A model generated the notes under the pieces. The model was not told where the DNA came from, ran no database searches, and worked only from the letters and a program-made list of their open reading frames with translations. Shown here piece by piece: positions 49,355-59,700 of a stretch of DNA of 64,000 bases. Positions within the stretch are counted from its first letter, which is position 1; each line of letters begins with the position of its first letter. The translations under genes were made by a program, and so were the position numbers. Source of the DNA: UBA4416 sp035439445 (lineage in GTDB: Bacteria; Bacteroidota; Bacteroidia; B-17B0; Aurantibacillaceae); assembly GCA_035439445.1 (NCBI GenBank), contig DAORKG010000008.1, forward strand, positions 1-64,000. The letters are read 5' to 3'.

Positions 49355-49948
49355 ATGAACAGCGTAGAACAACATATTAAAGAATTTCCATATCAAATTA
49401 TTTTAGGTTCAAATTCACCTCGACGTCAAGAACTATTAAAAAGCCTTGGCTTTACTTTTTTAAATAAACCCATTAATGCCGACGAATCTTTTCCTGCTGA
49501 TTTACAAGCAGAGGAAATTTGTTTATACTTAGCCGAAAAAAAGGCAGATGCGTATGCAGAAGATTTACAAGATGATGAAATTTTAATTACAGCAGATACG
49601 ATTGTTTGGTGCGAAGGAAAAGTATTTAATAAACCGGCAAACTTTGTAGAAGGAAAAAAAATGCTCGAATCATTAAGCGGTAAAATGCACGAAGTATTTA
49701 CCGGCGTTTGCTTAAAAAGTGGTAATAAACAAACTACCTTTTATGATGTAAGCAAAGTGTATTTTAAAAAATTAAAACCCGAAGAAATAGAATACTATTT
49801 AACCAATTACAGTCCTTACGACAAAGCAGGCGGATATGGTGTTCAGGATTGGTTAGGTTATATTGGCATTGATAAAATAGAAGGAAGTTTTTATAACGTG
49901 ATGGGGCTACCGGTAAAAGAACTATACGAAGAATTAGTGAAATTTTAA
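49355..49948 (+). CDS. Maf-like nucleotide pyrophosphatase
   Basis: A 197-residue Maf/HAM1-related house-cleaning enzyme that hydrolyses non-canonical or excess nucleoside triphosphates. The N-terminal motif is IILGSNSPRRQELLKSLGF (16-34). Further pieces are ILITADTIVWCEGKVFNKP, SGKMHEVFTGV and YDKAGGYGVQDWLGYIGI, all typical of Maf. It follows the ubiA-like gene on the same strand and is terminated by the strong hairpin at 49950-49994. Confidence 0.94.
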   Translation: MNSVEQHIKEFPYQIILGSNSPRRQELLKSLGFTFLNKPINADESFPADLQAEEICLYLAEKKADAYAEDLQDDEILITADTIVWCEGKVFNKPANFVEGKKMLESLSGKMHEVFTGVCLKSGNKQTTFYDVSKVYFKKLKPEEIEYYLTNYSPYDKAGGYGVQDWLGYIGIDKIEGSFYNVMGLPVKELYEELVKF

Positions 49949-49949
49949 A

Positions 49950-49994
49950 ATAAAAACGCCAAACCCCGCTGATTGCGGGGTTTGGCGTTTTTAT
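49950..49994. terminator. Bidirectional terminator (maf and tRNA-Ser)
   Basis: A very strong hairpin: 20-bp stem (49950-49969 with 49975-49994) and loop TGATT, with GC-rich core CCAAACCCCGC and A/T-run ends. It lies 2 bases after the maf stop and directly downstream of the 3' end of the minus-strand tRNA-Ser, so it ends both. Confidence 0.95.
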
Positions 49995-49995
49995 G

Positions 49996-50082
49996 CGGTG
50001 AAGGCGGGATTCGAACCCGCGGTACGGTTACCCGTACGACAGTTTAGCAAACTGTTCCTTTCGGCCTCTCAGGCACCTCACC
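49996..50082 (-). tRNA. tRNA-Ser (anticodon GCT)
   Basis: An 87-nt tRNA on the minus strand. Acceptor stem GGTGAGG pairs with CTTCACC (one G-U). The D-arm region is GCCTGAGAGGCCGAAAGG, typical of serine tRNAs. The anticodon arm is ACAGT-TTGCTAA-ACTGT, giving anticodon GCT (reads AGC/AGU). A long variable arm (TACGGGTAACCGTA) marks a class II tRNA, and the T-arm is GCGGGTTCGAATCCCGC. The 3' CCA is not encoded (GCAT follows), so it must be added by the tRNA nucleotidyltransferase. Confidence 0.97.
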
Positions 50083-50187
50083 ATCTATTTTCTTTAAATA
50101 GAGTTGGCAAATGTAGTTATTTTTTTAAATTATTAAAACATAAACAAAAAATAATTTTCATGCACCAATTTTCGTATTTTTAGTACC

Positions 50188-51918
50188 ATGAAGCTGTACT
50201 ATTTTACTTTACTCTTAATTCTATCAATTGCATTTACAAGCAGTTGCAAAAAAACACAAAACAATACATTGGTTGTTCATTTATTGAGTGAGCCTGAGGA
50301 TATGCACCCTACAAATGGCGCATCTGCAGTTAGAGCTGAAATAAATTTATACACACATCTTAGTTTACTGCGCGTAAATTATAAAACCGGAGAATTGCTC
50401 CCATGCTTGGCAAAGTCTCTTCCCAAAGTATCAGCAGATGGTCTAAACTACACTTATGAACTAAAAGATGGCATGACCTGGGACGACAATTCCCCTATCA
50501 CAGCAAACGATATCGCTTTTACAACAAAAGCCAGTAAGTGTTTATACACGAACAATATTGGCTTAAAACCTTATTGGGAAAACATCGACGATATTGTTGT
50601 TGATGAAGAAAATAACAAAAAATTTACCATTAAAATGAAACGTCCTTATATTTTAAACACCTGGTTTTGGACAGATTTTCCAGTAATTCAGGCTGCCTTT
50701 TACGACAAACAAAATACTCTTGCTAAATACAACAATTCACAGCTAACAGATTCGAATTTTATAAAAACTAAACCTGATATTAAACAATGGGCAGATGAGT
50801 TTAACAGCCCTAAATATTCAACAGACCCTAAATTTATAAGCGGTGCAGGACCCTATAAAATTACTAAATGGGATAAAGGCATCAGTATTACGTTAGAGAA
50901 GAAGAAAAATCATTGGTCGGAAAACTGTCAGGATAATTGGTACTGTCAGGCTAATCCCGATAAAATTATTTTTAAGTTAAACAGTAATAATGCATCGGCA
51001 GTTCTAGAATTAAAAAACGGTTTAATAGATGTATCAACAATGATTGATTACGCATCCTTTACAGAATTATCAAAAGATGAAGCATTTAAAAAGAATTACA
51101 CCTTAAAGCTGGCAGATACCTACAACTATTCATATGTTGCCATGAACATGAAACCTGATGGTAAAACCCATAAAAAATTATTTACAGATATTGCCGTTAG
51201 AAAAGCAATGGCATTGTTAACTCCATACGATCAAATCAACAAAACTTTATTTGAAAACAACAACAAACAAGTAGTAGGACCTATTTCTCCTAATAAAATT
51301 GATTTTAACAGCTCTTTAAAACCATTGAAATACAATGTAGAAAAAGCTAAAGAACTTTTAAAACAGGCTGGCTGGGCAGATACCGATAATGATCAAATAT
51401 TGGACAAAGTAATTGATGGCGAAAAAGTAAAGCTTGAATTTAACATCAATTTTATGGCAGGTTCAAAAGTCTGGGATGATTTAGCAAAACAATTAGCTGA
51501 AAGTTTTGCAAAAGCAGATATATACGCGTTACTCAATCCTCTTGATTATAACGGTTTTTTTAATGCTGTAACCAGTCATAATTTCGACATGAGCATCAGT
51601 GCCTGGCAAAGTGTGGCTGCTCCTGAGGACTTTTCTCAGTTATGGTCTTCTGCCTCATGGGAAAATAATGGATTAAATTTTACTGGATTTGGAACCCCTC
51701 AGTCTGACGCCTTAATTGATAGTATTAATACCTGTATGAACGAAGCAAAAAGGATTGAATTATCAAAACGATTTCAAAAATTAGTGTATGATGAACAACC
51801 TTATATTTTTATGTTCACTCAAACTCGCCGTGCTATAATTAGTAATAAATGGGAAACACCTGAAGTGTATACAGAATATCCTGGAGTGCTATTAAATACT
51901 TTGAAACTGAAAGACTAA
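50188..51918 (+). CDS. Oligopeptide-type ABC transporter substrate-binding lipoprotein
   Basis: A 576-residue extracellular solute-binding protein family 5 member carried on a lipoprotein signal (IAFTSSCKKTQN, Cys at about 20). It begins VVHLLSEPEDMHPTNGASAV and includes the family signatures GLNYTYELKDGMTWDDNSPI, GAGPYKITKWDKG and the late segment WGADTDNDQILDK-like linker (AGWADTDNDQ). It binds peptides or other solutes and hands them to the permeases. Spacing to the next gene is 4 bases, so the three importer genes form one operon. No gene for an ATP-binding subunit follows in this window. Confidence 0.92.
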   Translation: MKLYYFTLLLILSIAFTSSCKKTQNNTLVVHLLSEPEDMHPTNGASAVRAEINLYTHLSLLRVNYKTGELLPCLAKSLPKVSADGLNYTYELKDGMTWDDNSPITANDIAFTTKASKCLYTNNIGLKPYWENIDDIVVDEENNKKFTIKMKRPYILNTWFWTDFPVIQAAFYDKQNTLAKYNNSQLTDSNFIKTKPDIKQWADEFNSPKYSTDPKFISGAGPYKITKWDKGISITLEKKKNHWSENCQDNWYCQANPDKIIFKLNSNNASAVLELKNGLIDVSTMIDYASFTELSKDEAFKKNYTLKLADTYNYSYVAMNMKPDGKTHKKLFTDIAVRKAMALLTPYDQINKTLFENNNKQVVGPISPNKIDFNSSLKPLKYNVEKAKELLKQAGWADTDNDQILDKVIDGEKVKLEFNINFMAGSKVWDDLAKQLAESFAKADIYALLNPLDYNGFFNAVTSHNFDMSISAWQSVAAPEDFSQLWSSASWENNGLNFTGFGTPQSDALIDSINTCMNEAKRIELSKRFQKLVYDEQPYIFMFTQTRRAIISNKWETPEVYTEYPGVLLNTLKLKD

Positions 51919-51922
51919 ATAA

Positions 51923-53095
51923 ATGTTACAATATGTGTTGAAACGAATTTTATGGTTTATACCAACACTCTTTGCGGTAACACTCATTGGATTTATTTTA
52001 TTGGCAAATGCTCCCGGAGATGCAGTTGACACTCTGGTAATGTCCTCCAATTCAGGAGGTGGTGTTAAAACTTCTCAAGATATTGAACAACAAAAAACAT
52101 ATTGGCGAAAACAATTAGGATTGGATTTACCTGTCTTTTATTTTTCTGTTTGCAGATTATCTGAACCGGATACTTTATATAAAATTCACGATAGCAATTT
52201 ACTTAAAAAAACAAAAGAAGAAATACATAAAGCCGGCGGTTACAAAAACTTCATTCCTAAAATAGTTTGGTATGGAACACATAATCAATACCATTGTTGG
52301 TTATTTGGAGGTGTTAATTCAAAAGGAATTATAAGAGGTGATTTTGGTTTATCTATTTCAAAAAAAGAACCCGTTATGGATATCATAAAGGATAAATTAA
52401 TCTGGTCTTTATTTTTCTCGATACTATCAATCATTCTTGCCTATATTATTAGTATTCCAATTGGAGTAAAAATAACACTGCGACCCGATAGTAAATTTAG
52501 TAAGCGTTCTCAGTTCATCTTATTTTTAATATACTCTATGCCTTCGTTTTTTGTAGGTGTTTTGTTATTGATGCTATTGGCTAATCCTGATGTAATTTCA
52601 ATTTTTCCTCCATCTGGCATCAAACCAATTGGAGGCTATGATGACAACTCTTCATTAATAGAGAAATTTTTAGTTTCTGTTCCATACATGATACTACCTT
52701 TAATCTGCTACACCTACTCTTCTCTGGCATTCATTTCTAAACTAACGGCAAGTTCACTTCAAGAACAATTACAGTTGGATTACATTAAGACTGCAAAAGC
52801 CAAAGGCTTAAATGCAAAACAAATTATTTGGAATCATGCTCTTAAAAATTCAGCCTTACCTTTAATTACGGTATTCTCTTCAGTATTCCCAACAATCATT
52901 GGTGGTTCTATAATCATCGAAAGCATTTTCACAATTCCCGGCATGGGATTAGAAACAGTTAAAGCAATTATTGCTCAGGATTATCCTGTTGTCATTGCTA
53001 TTATTACTTTGTCTTCTATACTCACCATTTTTAGCTATTTAATGGCAGACATTCTTTATGCAATTATAGACCCAAGAATCAGAGTAACAAAATAG
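51923..53095 (+). CDS. ABC transporter permease, OppB/DppB type
   Basis: A 390-residue permease. TM1 (VLKRILWFIPTLFAVTLIGF) and the six-helix core with the EAA-type loop DYIKTAKAKGLNAKQIIWNH are typical of binding-protein-dependent importers for peptides. Residues about 30-155 form a large extracytoplasmic insert (with SSNSGGGVKTSQDIEQQ and KTYWRKQLGLDL) that the classical OppB lacks or has shorter. It starts 4 bases after the binding-protein gene and its stop is directly followed by the ATG of the next permease. Confidence 0.9.
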   Translation: MLQYVLKRILWFIPTLFAVTLIGFILLANAPGDAVDTLVMSSNSGGGVKTSQDIEQQKTYWRKQLGLDLPVFYFSVCRLSEPDTLYKIHDSNLLKKTKEEIHKAGGYKNFIPKIVWYGTHNQYHCWLFGGVNSKGIIRGDFGLSISKKEPVMDIIKDKLIWSLFFSILSIILAYIISIPIGVKITLRPDSKFSKRSQFILFLIYSMPSFFVGVLLLMLLANPDVISIFPPSGIKPIGGYDDNSSLIEKFLVSVPYMILPLICYTYSSLAFISKLTASSLQEQLQLDYIKTAKAKGLNAKQIIWNHALKNSALPLITVFSSVFPTIIGGSIIIESIFTIPGMGLETVKAIIAQDYPVVIAIITLSSILTIFSYLMADILYAIIDPRIRVTK

Positions 53096-54376
53096 ATGAA
53101 TGTAAAACAGATTTACATATCCTTAAAACTTCTACTCTCTTCGAACAGGGTATTAAAAAGATGCGTTTTTGTTTTTATGTTTTTTGTATCGATAGCTATA
53201 CTAGCTCCATTTATAGCTAATGACAAACCTCTACTAGTAACCTACAAGGGACAATGGATGTTTCCGGCTTTCTCATTTAAACATCAGGTAATTATTGAAA
53301 ATGAATTTATCAATTACAACATGGGTAAAGAGTGGAAAACGTTCGAGTATGACTTTGCAATTTTCCCTCCTTGTTCGTACTCCCCCAATTCAATTGATGC
53401 AGATAATGCCCCCAGAAAAAGTCCATTTGATAAACAATTTATCACTCTAAAAAATGGACAAACAAACTCACTACCGTTAAAATTCAGACATTGGCTTGGC
53501 ACAACTCAAAACGGCAATGATGTTTTAGCATGCCTTATTCATGGCACCAGAATTTCTTTAAGCGTAGGTATTTTTAGTATGTTGATAGCAGGATTGATAG
53601 GTTTGACTCTAGGTGCATTTGCCGGTTATTTTCAAAACAACACTCTAAAAATTGGATATATTCAAGTATTATTTTTGTTTCTTAGTTTATTCATTAGTTA
53701 CTTTTATTGCTTTATCATCAGATCAGATAAATTATCAGAAGCATTTTATATAAGTGGATTACAATTATTTTTTCAGCTTCTATTTACAATTTATATTTTC
53801 ATTCAAAATGCATTTATCTTACTAAAAATCGGAGAATGGATTGATAATAAATTAAATACTCTCACAAAAATAGATCTCCCGATTGATAGTATAATTTCAA
53901 GAGTCATTGAAGTTTTAAATTCAATACCATCTCTATTATTTATTATTGCATTATCTGCTATTGCAAAACCATCTTTCAGTTTATTAATAATCATTATTGG
54001 TTTCTTAAGCTGGACAAGCATTGCTAGATTAACTAGAGGAGAATATTTAAAAGCTAAACAATTAGACTATGTTACTTCTTGCCGAGCAATAGGAATGAGT
54101 GATTATCGAATAATCGTAAAGCACATTTTACCAAATGTATTTCCGATATTGTTAGTTCAAATTATCTTTGGTTTAGCAGGTGCCGTTTTAATTGAAGCCT
54201 CATTATCTTTTATTGGCGTTGGTGTTCCGTTAAACACAATAACCTGGGGCAGCCTATTAAATGAAGCCAGAGACCATTTTTCGGCTTGGTGGCTAGTCGT
54301 TTTTCCGGGACTATGTGTATTTACCCTAATATTTATTTATAACAAAATAGCTACCGAAATTTCAAAGTTGAACTAG
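53096..54376 (+). CDS. ABC transporter permease, OppC/DppC type
   Basis: A 426-residue permease that starts on the base after the previous stop. The family pieces are FRHWLGTTQNGNDVLACLIH (the 'LGTDxxGRDVLSRLI' motif) and the cytoplasmic EAA loop LDYVTSCRAIGMSDYRIIVK. Compared with the roughly 300-residue OppC it carries two inserts: about 45-130 (an extracytoplasmic loop) and about 180-255 (extra hydrophobic helices). The convergent T9SS gene ends 1 base away with no terminator between. Confidence 0.9.
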   Translation: MNVKQIYISLKLLLSSNRVLKRCVFVFMFFVSIAILAPFIANDKPLLVTYKGQWMFPAFSFKHQVIIENEFINYNMGKEWKTFEYDFAIFPPCSYSPNSIDADNAPRKSPFDKQFITLKNGQTNSLPLKFRHWLGTTQNGNDVLACLIHGTRISLSVGIFSMLIAGLIGLTLGAFAGYFQNNTLKIGYIQVLFLFLSLFISYFYCFIIRSDKLSEAFYISGLQLFFQLLFTIYIFIQNAFILLKIGEWIDNKLNTLTKIDLPIDSIISRVIEVLNSIPSLLFIIALSAIAKPSFSLLIIIIGFLSWTSIARLTRGEYLKAKQLDYVTSCRAIGMSDYRIIVKHILPNVFPILLVQIIFGLAGAVLIEASLSFIGVGVPLNTITWGSLLNEARDHFSAWWLVVFPGLCVFTLIFIYNKIATEISKLN

Positions 54377-54377
54377 T

Positions 54378-56600
54378 CTACTGAACAATTATTTTCTTTG
54401 TAATCTTTTGTTTCGACTGTTTGTTTTGTAACTCTACAAAATAAATTCCTTTACTAAAAGAGGAAACATCAATTTGAATTATTTTATTAAAAGTTTCTAT
54501 TACCAAAATCTCATTTCCTAAAACATCAAAACATCTTATCGTTTTTTCCGAATAAGAATTATCTTTTAAAGAGATAATTAATTTACCTGATGTTGGGTTT
54601 GGAAAAATCAACACATCATCTTCTTTTAGTAATTCTTCAACGCCAACTCCATTCACATTGGTTGAATTAAAAAAAGCAAGGCCTCCAGCATAATTACCTA
54701 AAAATAAATCTCTTTTCCCATCGTTGGTAATATCCTCATAATAGGGGGCACAACGTGTACCTTCATTAATATGAAACAATGTGGTATCTACTCTGTTAAA
54801 AGTTCCAGTTAAATTCCCATCAATATTATTATACAGATATATATTACCTATTTCACTTCCTACAATCATTTTAGTTACTCCCGACTCTGTAAATACAAAA
54901 GGCATACTATAACCTGTTGTCCAGCCATATTGTCGCACATCTATACTTCCTAAAAAAGGAGTTTGCAAAACAAAATTGGGACTAAATACAGTACCTGTGT
55001 TTGAATAGTAACTTATTTTCCCATTTAACGATCCGATTACTAAATCTAAGGTTCCATTTTTATTTATATCAAACAACTGAGGATAAGCAAAATTTCCCAC
55101 ATCTATTCCTTGATAAGAAGCCACATGATTAGCAAATTGAGCCGGTGAACCAACAGACGCAGTATTTTCAAAATAATGTAACTGCCCATTATTATCACCA
55201 ATTATCAAATCTTTATCACCGTCATTATCCAAATCGCCAAATGTTGGTGCCATTGAATATATATTATAAGTTGATAAAGATTGATAGTCTCTTGTAATTA
55301 AAGAAAATGAAGGTGATGATGAAGTTCCTATATTTTTATAAAATGCTAACCTGGATTTGTTAGTATTGCCCATATAGTACCCCAAATTGCCAACAATTAA
55401 ATCTTTTTTACCATCAGCATCCGCATCAAATAAAACAGGGTAAGCACCTTCTCCCAACTCTATCATTTCATCTTGTAAAAACGTTTTTTTCTGAAAAACA
55501 AAATTCACAGTTGGAGTTGTAGATGCATTTTTATAATACCAAACACTTTGATAATTTTCAGAACCGGCAATGGCATTGGGGCTGGCAATTAAATCTTTAA
55601 AACCATCATTATCAACATCTATATGAAATGTACAAGGAAAAGAGTTTAGTTTTATGATATTAGTACTTGCTTTGTTAGGATAATTAGGATATAACATAGT
55701 TGTATCTCCAATGTGAGCATTAGATGTACTTCCTTGATTATCTACATAAAAAACATTCGTACAAGAGATATCCCCCATAATTAATTCCTGATCCCCATCT
55801 CCATCTCTGTCAAAACACATGATACAAGAACCAGAATGCATGACTTTATTAGCGTGGTCATTTGTTGTTTGCTCATACATTTTCATAAAAGGGCATTGAT
55901 TCATATCAACCTGACAGTTGTTTTCTTTGATATCTCCCCAACAATCATCCACCATATCATACACTAAACTATCTGCATGACCATATAACTCCTGACTCAT
56001 ATTTTTATGAAACTCCACTTTAACTCCAAAAACCGAAAAACTTAATATGTCTAAATCTCCATCTCCATCTATATCTGCAATTCCTGGCAATGCAACCGAA
56101 TTACAGTATAGGTTATATAAACTTGGAGCGCCAAAAGGATTGTAATCACTCATCAGTAAAGGTTTAGCCAATACAAAACTTAAATTCTGTCCAACCGAAG
56201 TGTTTTTATAAACTTTAATACCGCCAGTAGTATAAGTAAAAATATCAGCCTTTCCATCGTTATTATAATCAAAAAACAATGCCCAATCAGTAACCGAAGG
56301 GAACTTATCTTGGTAATCAAATGCATGTAAATAGGTGGTTTCTCCTGTACTTCCTGCATTTAAAAAAGCTCTTAACTTACCACCTGACCCACAAATTTTA
56401 TCAAAAGCTACGATATCTTTTTTTCCGTCAGCATTTAAATCTATCTGTGTAAATGAACTAAAATTTATTCCACCTGCCCAAGGCATTTTTAGTTTATTAC
56501 CAGATTCAAATACAGAAATCGTATCTCTGTAGACATTATTTTGGGCATCTAATAGCCTGAAAATCAAAAGAAAAAATGTCAATAATTTAAGACGAAGCAT
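54378..56600 (-). CDS. FG-GAP/VCBS-repeat surface protein with T9SS sorting signal
   Basis: A 740-residue secreted protein. After a signal peptide (residues 1-19) there are multiple FG-GAP/VCBS-type repeats with calcium-binding Asp clusters, for example DLNADGKKDIVAFDKI, DIDGDGDLDILSFSVFG, DVDNDGFKDLIASPNA, DADADGKKDLIVGNLG and DLDNDGDKDLIIGDNN. Together they suggest an integrin-alpha-like beta propeller. The C-terminal 80 residues form a T9SS sorting domain (VLIFPNPTSGKLIISLKDN to KKIIVQ). It probably sits on the cell surface as an adhesin or binding protein; no enzyme domain is visible. It starts divergently from secDF. Confidence 0.9.
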   Translation of the reverse strand: MLRLKLLTFFLLIFRLLDAQNNVYRDTISVFESGNKLKMPWAGGINFSSFTQIDLNADGKKDIVAFDKICGSGGKLRAFLNAGSTGETTYLHAFDYQDKFPSVTDWALFFDYNNDGKADIFTYTTGGIKVYKNTSVGQNLSFVLAKPLLMSDYNPFGAPSLYNLYCNSVALPGIADIDGDGDLDILSFSVFGVKVEFHKNMSQELYGHADSLVYDMVDDCWGDIKENNCQVDMNQCPFMKMYEQTTNDHANKVMHSGSCIMCFDRDGDGDQELIMGDISCTNVFYVDNQGSTSNAHIGDTTMLYPNYPNKASTNIIKLNSFPCTFHIDVDNDGFKDLIASPNAIAGSENYQSVWYYKNASTTPTVNFVFQKKTFLQDEMIELGEGAYPVLFDADADGKKDLIVGNLGYYMGNTNKSRLAFYKNIGTSSSPSFSLITRDYQSLSTYNIYSMAPTFGDLDNDGDKDLIIGDNNGQLHYFENTASVGSPAQFANHVASYQGIDVGNFAYPQLFDINKNGTLDLVIGSLNGKISYYSNTGTVFSPNFVLQTPFLGSIDVRQYGWTTGYSMPFVFTESGVTKMIVGSEIGNIYLYNNIDGNLTGTFNRVDTTLFHINEGTRCAPYYEDITNDGKRDLFLGNYAGGLAFFNSTNVNGVGVEELLKEDDVLIFPNPTSGKLIISLKDNSYSEKTIRCFDVLGNEILVIETFNKIIQIDVSSFSKGIYFVELQNKQSKQKITKKIIVQ

Positions 56601-56608
56601 AGTAAGAG

Positions 56609-56616
56609 CAAAAATA
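56609..56616 (-). promoter_or_regulatory. Putative -7 element, nearly leaderless
   Basis: On the minus strand TATTTTTG, a match to TAnnTTTG, ending only 8 bases before the ATG of the FG-GAP gene (56600). A transcript from here would start within a few bases of the start codon. Confidence 0.4.
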
Positions 56617-56669
56617 CGAATTAATTCATAAAAAAAATGCTAACTACTTAATTTTCAGCACCAAATTAA

Positions 56670-56701
56670 TTTGCATTATATAAGTGATAAAACTATATTT
56701 G
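56670..56701 (+). promoter_or_regulatory. Consensus promoter of secDF
   Basis: TTTG (56670-56673), 20 bases, TATATTTG (56694-56701): a full match to the Bacteroidota consensus. Start of transcription about 56708, leader about 27 nt to the ATG at 56735. Confidence 0.75.
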
Positions 56702-56734
56702 CACCCTTAATTTATTTAGAAATAATACCGATTT

Positions 56735-59700
56735 ATGCAAAACAAAGGTGCCATTAAAATTTTCGCTATACTTTTAGCGCTTGCCTGTATTTTTTACCTA
56801 TCATTTACTTGGGTAACTCGTGGGGTTGAATCTGATGCTAAAGAATATGCTGAAAGTATTGCCAGCTCTGCAGGAGTTCAATCTACAGCTAAAAAATATG
56901 CTAACGGAGACGCTACAAAAGAGTTGTTTTATGTAGATTCTTTAAAAGAAAAGTTAGTTGACAGATACCTAGATTCTGTTAAAACTACACCAGTTTACGA
57001 TTTATTTGTAGCAAGCTATACATACGAAGATTGTAAAAAACGTGAAATCAACTTAGGTTTGGATTTACGTGGAGGTATGAACGTAACTTTAGAGATTTCT
57101 GTTAAAGATATCATCAAGAATTTATCTAACGATAATCAAGATCCTGCTTTCAAAAAATCTTTAGAAGACGCTCAAGCTAGCTTAGGTGTTGGAAACAACG
57201 ATGATTTCTTAACCTTATTTGAGAAAAAATACAAAGCTAATGCTCCTACAGGTCAATTAGCTCCTTTGTTTCAAACGATTGAGTTAAAAGGAAAAATCGC
57301 ATACAACGCAACTAATGATGAAGTAATAAAATTCATTCGTACTAAAGTTGAAGAGTCAATTTCTAATTCAGAAAAAACATTCCGTTCTCGTATCGACCGT
57401 TTTGGTGTTGCACAACCAAATATTCAAAAATTAGGAAACAGCGGACGTATCTTAGTTGAATTACCAGGTGTAAAAGACAAAGAGCGTGTTCGTGAATTAT
57501 TACAAGGAACTGCAAACTTAGAGTTCTGGGAAACTTATGATAATACTGAATTAGGTAATTTATTGATTGGTGCCAACGATAAATTATCTAAAGCATTATA
57601 TCCAAATTTTGATGTAAAAAAAGATACTACTTCAAAATCTTCTGATACAACTAAAGTAGCAGCTACAACTCCTACAAAAGTTGATACTGCAAAAGGAGCA
57701 ATAGATACTGCTGCTGTTGCAGCAGTTAAAACATCTACTGCTATCCCTACAGCTTTAGATTCATTTAATATGCGTTTCCCATTAATTTATGTTGGAAATG
57801 TACCTTGTCCGTTAAAAGCAAATGTATCATTCAATCAACAAACACAACAACCTGAGCAATTTTTACCAGGACCTGTAATTGCCCGTGCTTATAGCAAAGA
57901 AGATACTGCAAAGGCAAATGCATTATTGAAAAACCCTGCATTAAAATCTTACTTACCTAACAAATTAAAATTCATGTGGGGTGCGAAACCTGAAGAAGTG
58001 AAAAACGAATCAGGTGAAATTGTTGGTGTTTACTATGAATTATATGCTATTAAAGTAACAGACAGAAGCGGTAAAGCTGCTATGTATGGAGATATCATTA
58101 CTGATGCTCGTCCTGATTTTGATGCTCAAAGCGGTGGTCACCCATATATTAGTATGACCATGACGGGTGAGGCAGCTACAAAATGGGCTAAATTAACTAG
58201 AGATAATGCACCTCAAGGAGATAAAAAAGGTCGTTCAATTGCAGTTGTAATGGATAACATGGTTTATTCTGCGCCAACAGTTAACGGAGAAATTAAAGGT
58301 GGTAAATCTCAAATTACCGGTAACTTTACTGTTGAAGAAGCTAATACCTTAGCTGCTGTATTAAGCGCTGGTAAATTACCTGCTCCTGCTCGTATTGTTG
58401 AAGAAAGTGTTGTTGGTCCTACTTTAGGTCAGGAAGCAATTGATTCTGGTTTAATGAGTACAGTGATTGCATTATTAGTAATCTTATTATTCATGTACAT
58501 GTACTATAATAAAGCAGGTATGGTTGCTAACATTGCGCTAATTGCCAACATGTTCTTTATTATGGGAATTCTAGCATCAATGAATGCTGTTTTAACGTTA
58601 CCTGGTATTGCCGGTATCGTATTAACCATTGGTTTAGCGGTGGATGCAAACATCTTAATCTTTGAGCGTATTCGAGAGGAATTAGCTCATGGCAAAAATT
58701 CTGCTCATGCTATTAAAGAAGGTTTCAAACATGCTATGAGTTCAATTATTGACTCTAACGTTACCTTAGCAATTTTAGCGATTATCTTAATGGTATTTGG
58801 TTCAGGACCTGTTCAAGGTTTTGCAACTACATTATTAATTGGTATTGGAGCGTCTTTATTCTCTGCTATCTTAATTACTCGTGTAATTTTTGAATGGATG
58901 ATGGCTAAGAAAATGGAAATTCCATTTGACAATACAGCTACTAGAAATGCTTTCAAAAATGTGGCATTCAACTTCGTAGGCCGTCGTAAAATTTACTACA
59001 CAATTTCATCTATTATTATAGTGTTAGGTGTAGTAATGTATTTTGCTCATGGTGGATTAAAATTAGGCGTTGATTTCAAAGGAGGCCGTACATACCAAGT
59101 TCGTTTTGAAAAAGAAATGAATACAGAAGATGTAAAAGGAGCTTTAAGAAATGTATTTAAAGATGCTTCTTTAGAAGTTAAAACAGTAGGTAGTGCAAAT
59201 CAAATGAAGGTAACTACATCTTACCGTGTTTCTGATAACTCTCCTACTGTAGACACAGAAGTTGAAAAAGCATTAAATGATGGTTTAGATGCATTAAAAG
59301 TGAAACACGAATTAGTAAGTCAACAAAAAGTTGGACCTACTATTGCAACAGATATTTTATATGGTGCATATGCAGCAATTTTATTCTCTTGTTTAGTAAT
59401 GTTTATCTACATTGTTGTTCGATTCAAAAAATGGCAATATGGTTTAGGTGCAGTTGTGGCTTTATTCCATGACGTATTAATGGTATTATCATTCTACACA
59501 ATCTTAGATGGTATTGTTCCTTTCTCATTAGAAATCGGACAAGATTTCATCGCAGCTATCTTAACCGTTATGGGTTATACTATGACAGAAACAGTGGTTG
59601 TGTTTGACCGTATCCGTGAGCGTTTAGCTGAGCATGTAAATGCAGATGCAACAAATGAAGAACGTAATACATTAATCAACTATGCGTTAAACAGTACATT

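Noticed and set aside
53803..54021. Antisense frame in the OppC-type permease gene
   Set aside because: A short shadow in a hydrophobic coding region, without signals of its own.
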